From DAOOOU01 sp964435635 (GTDB taxonomy: Bacteria > Bacillota_I > Bacilli_A > RF39 > UBA660): 64,000 bases of DNA. The notes under the pieces are model-generated. The model ran no database searches, was not told the origin of the DNA, and saw nothing but the letters and a program-made list of their open reading frames with translations. The DNA is taken from the NCBI GenBank assembly GCA_964435635.1, contig CAYSZU010000001.1:1-64000 (forward strand), written 5' to 3'. Made by a program: the position numbers and the translations under genes. This document shows, in pieces, positions 61,679 to 64,000 of this stretch (position 1 is its first letter; each line of letters begins with the position of its first letter).

Positions 61679-63040
61679 GTGAGGAATTTGAACACTGAAA
61701 ATTTATGGGAAAATTTTCTTAAAATCATTAGCGAAACAACTAATCCGGTTTCTTTTAGCGCGTGGTTTTCAAATTTAAAACTAATAAATGTTACTAACAA
61801 CTCAATTACGATTCAAGTTCCGATGATTATTCATAAGAAGATGCTTGGCGAAAACTACTATTCTTTAATAGAAAATACTTTTTTTTCACTAACCGGAATT
61901 AATTATAATATTGATTTCATATTAGAAAATGAACCGGGATTAGAGAAAAACCAAGCTCCTAATGAACAAATTATTAGAAATGATGAATTAGACTTTGATA
62001 GTAATTTAATAACACAATATTCTTTTGATAATTTTATTGTTGGTGATACTAATCGCTTTGCTAAAACTGCCGCCTTAGCGGTAGCGGAAAAACCAGGTAA
62101 AATATATAATCCGCTTTTTATATATGGAAAAAGCGGCTTAGGTAAAACCCATTTAATGCATGCAATTGGTAATTATATTAATAATAATACCGATTTAAAG
62201 GTTTTATATACTACTAGTGATGATTTTAGAAATGATTTTATTGGTATTACTAATGCTAATAACGGTGATAATGCTTTTGAATATTCTAGTAACTTTAAAA
62301 ATAAATATCGTTGTGTTGATGTTTTAATTATCGATGATATTCAATATTTAGTAGGAGCCGAAAAAACCCAACAAGAATTTTTTCATACTTTTAATGAATT
62401 ACAAAGAAATAATAAACAAATCATTATAAGTAGTGATCGTTCTCCGGATGATTTAAAATTATTAGAAGAAAGATTGCGCTCACGTTTTGCCTGGGGATTA
62501 GCAGTTGATATTTATCCTCCTGATTTTGAACTAAGGTGTCGAATTATTAAAAATAAAATAGATCACACCAGTATAGCTAATCGAATAGAGAATGATGCAA
62601 TTGAATATATTGCTAATAATTGTGAAAATGATGTAAGAGGAATAGAAGGAGCAATAAACAGGCTTGTTGCCTATACTGCAATGATTGTTCCTGAAGTTAT
62701 TAATTTAGAATTTGTTAATGAAGCATTAAAGGACTATGTTAATAAAACAATGTTTATAACTAACGATATTATTAATATTCAAAAAGTTGTGGCAGAATAT
62801 TATAAATTAACTGTGGAAATACTAAAAAGTAAGAAGAGAAGTAATAATATTTCTTATCCTCGCCAAATAGCTATGTATTTATCAAGAATGTTGACCGACG
62901 AATCGTTTCCTCGCATTGGTTTAGAGTTTGGCGGTAGAGATCATTCGACAGTTATTCACGCTTGTGATAAAATAGAAGCAGATCTTAAAGAAAATAATAA
63001 ATTAAAAGAGATTATTAATGAAATTAAAAATAAATTGTAG
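61679..63040 (+). CDS. dnaA: Chromosomal replication initiator DnaA
   Basis: A 453-residue AAA+ initiator. Domain I starts at LWENFLKII; the ATPase has Walker A GKSGLGKTHLMHAIGN and Walker B VLIIDDIQYL; domain IV carries the signature GGRDHSTVIHACDKI for DnaA-box recognition. There is no ATG start. GTG at 61679 and TTG at 61688 are both possible, and the TTG has GAGG three bases upstream. It is the first rightward gene from oriC and is followed by dnaN. Confidence 0.97.
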   Translation: MRNLNTENLWENFLKIISETTNPVSFSAWFSNLKLINVTNNSITIQVPMIIHKKMLGENYYSLIENTFFSLTGINYNIDFILENEPGLEKNQAPNEQIIRNDELDFDSNLITQYSFDNFIVGDTNRFAKTAALAVAEKPGKIYNPLFIYGKSGLGKTHLMHAIGNYINNNTDLKVLYTTSDDFRNDFIGITNANNGDNAFEYSSNFKNKYRCVDVLIIDDIQYLVGAEKTQQEFFHTFNELQRNNKQIIISSDRSPDDLKLLEERLRSRFAWGLAVDIYPPDFELRCRIIKNKIDHTSIANRIENDAIEYIANNCENDVRGIEGAINRLVAYTAMIVPEVINLEFVNEALKDYVNKTMFITNDIINIQKVVAEYYKLTVEILKSKKRSNNISYPRQIAMYLSRMLTDESFPRIGLEFGGRDHSTVIHACDKIEADLKENNKLKEIINEIKNKL

Positions 63041-63045
63041 ATAAG

Positions 63046-63073
63046 TTGTTAATAAAAATAAGATTATTAACAA
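63046..63073. repeat. Inverted repeat between dnaA and dnaN
   Basis: A perfect 10-base inverted repeat TTGTTAATAA / TTATTAACAA with an 8-base spacer starts 5 bases after the dnaA stop. Each arm contains a TTATTAACA 9-mer, one mismatch from a DnaA box. A T-run occurs about 13 bases downstream, so it could be a weak terminator or a DnaA-binding pair. Confidence 0.55.
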
Positions 63074-63172
63074 GTCAAAACCTCTATTTTTTTGATTAAT
63101 ATATAAGTTATAAACACTATCAGACTTATTATTAATATTATATATAAAATAATAAAGAAAGAAGGAAAGTAA

Positions 63173-64000
63173 ATGAAGTTTTCAATTAAGAAGGAAGTTA
63201 TTCTAGAAAATTTAAACTATGTCTCTAAAGCAATATCTAATAAAAATATTATTCCTATTCTAAATGGAATTAGATTTGAACTAAATAGTAAAGGATTATA
63301 TTTAACAGCAACGGATTCAGAATTAATTATAAAAACATTTATTGATAAAAAAGAGATTACAAATATAACAACTGAAGGATTAGTTATTATTCAAAGTAAA
63401 TATCTTTTAGATATTATCAGAAAAATGCCAGGCAAAATAATAGATTTTGAATTAACAGATAGTTTAAAAATTAATATTGTTTCAGAAAATAGCCAATATA
63501 ATTTAAATTGTCTAGATCCAAAAGAATATCCCCAAATAAAGATTGAAGAAAATAAAAATCCTTTAATTATAAAAAGCGATATTTTTAAATTAATTATTAA
63601 TCAAACGTCTTTTGCAATATCAAATCAAGAATTAAGACCTTTATTAACAGGGATTAATTTTAAAGTTTCTGGTAAAATAATGGAAGTAATAGCAACGGAT
63701 TCATATCGTTTGGCAAAGAAAAACATCATATTAGATCAACCAGCTGAAGATGAAATAAATATTGTTATTCCTGGTAAAAATATTATTGAATTTGATCGAA
63801 TTATTACTAATGATGAAGCAATTGAAATGCACATTTTTAATAATAAAGTAATATTTAAATATAAAAATATTATATTTCAAACAAATTTATTAAATGGAAC
63901 ATATCCAAATACAGCTAATTTAATTCCAAGTGAATTTGAAATTATTATTAATACCGATTTAAATAATTATTTTGCCGCCATTGATCGAGCAGCATTATTA
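63173..64000 (+). CDS. dnaN: DNA polymerase III beta sliding clamp (cut by window edge)
   Basis: The frame opens at ATG 63173 after a GAAGGAAAG site and runs off the right edge after 276 codons. The start MKFSIKKEVILENLNYVSKA, the LNGIRFELNSKGLYLTATDSE segment and FAISNQELRPLLTGINFKV with ATDSYRLA are typical of the first two clamp domains. It confirms the dnaA-dnaN order. Confidence 0.96.
   Translation, partial: MKFSIKKEVILENLNYVSKAISNKNIIPILNGIRFELNSKGLYLTATDSELIIKTFIDKKEITNITTEGLVIIQSKYLLDIIRKMPGKIIDFELTDSLKINIVSENSQYNLNCLDPKEYPQIKIEENKNPLIIKSDIFKLIINQTSFAISNQELRPLLTGINFKVSGKIMEVIATDSYRLAKKNIILDQPAEDEINIVIPGKNIIEFDRIITNDEAIEMHIFNNKVIFKYKNIIFQTNLLNGTYPNTANLIPSEFEIIINTDLNNYFAAIDRAALL

Noticed and set aside
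1..64000. Search by eye for CRISPR arrays, insertion sequences, prophage genes, tRNA and rRNA genes and consensus parS sites
   Set aside because: No regularly spaced repeats, transposase or phage genes, tRNA-like cloverleafs or rRNA segments were seen, and no perfect 16-bp parS was noticed. This was a visual search and could miss single sites.

Overview
The window is about 64 kb of a low-GC bacterial chromosome centred on the replication origin of a Bacilli/Erysipelotrichia-type Firmicute. The gene order is Bacillus-like: rpmH-rnpA-yidC-jag-mnmE-mnmG-rsmG-noc-like parB on one side of oriC and dnaA-dnaN on the other, plus blocks matching parA-parB-yyzM-ychF-rpsF-ssb-rpsR, rplI-dnaB, hpf-secA-prfB and the complete S10-spc-alpha ribosomal cluster. 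WhiA, RNA polymerase delta, Spo0A, FtsEX and MurA point to a walled Gram-positive lineage. A release factor 2 gene with an intact UGA frameshift site shows that UGA is a stop, so this is not a mycoplasma-code organism. The compact genome, AT richness and lost syntenic genes suggest a streamlined uncultured Bacilli lineage (for example RF39-like or a neighbour of Acholeplasmatales); that placement is inference.

Layout from left to right: 1-13.1 kb, start of rpoA and the ribosomal protein supercluster with infA, map, adk and secY, all on the minus strand and read from a promoter near 13.27 kb; rpmD (L30) is absent. 13.2-21.4 kb, a possible 45-residue small ORF, then glycolytic genes (gpmI, tpiA, pgk, gap) with spo0A lying between tpiA and gpmI, a TGS-domain uridine-kinase-like gene and whiA. 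21.4-25.2 kb, ftsE-ftsX with an active-looking M23 peptidase, and a YitT membrane protein. 25.3-28.4 kb, a lone plus-strand LemA-like gene, ung, an unrecognised gene and walJ. 28.4-34 kb, a LysM-G5-M23 peptidase, dnaB, rplI, rpsR-ssb-rpsF and ychF. 34-43 kb, an AbgT transporter, yyzM, parB, parA, ftsH, tilS, a second YitT and prfB. 43-53.8 kb, a PH-domain protein, a HAD phosphatase, secA, hpf, rpiB, an ATP-grasp protein, rpmE, murA, prmC, prfA, rpoE and a DUF1934 gene. 53.9-61.4 kb, the noc-position parB, rsmG, mnmG, mnmE, jag, yidC, rnpA and rpmH. 61.4-64 kb, oriC, dnaA and the start of dnaN.

Orientation follows replication. Everything left of oriC except the LemA-like gene is on the minus strand, and dnaA/dnaN are on the plus strand, so almost all genes run away from the origin. 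The content is core information processing: translation, initiation and segregation of replication, protein export and membrane insertion, wall hydrolysis at division, glycolysis, and tRNA modification or decoding.

I see no mobile element, prophage, CRISPR array, rRNA or tRNA. The observations most worth checking are a 47-codon reading frame trapped between the DUF1934 gene and rpoE (frameshifted small gene, argS relic or readthrough tail), the small ORF in the S10 leader, a C-terminal SAP/Rho-N-like extension on FtsH, a long acidic tail on L3, spo0A inside the glycolytic cluster, a repeated geometry in which a stop codon forms the base of the terminator stem, and a recurrent TGnTATAAT promoter core.
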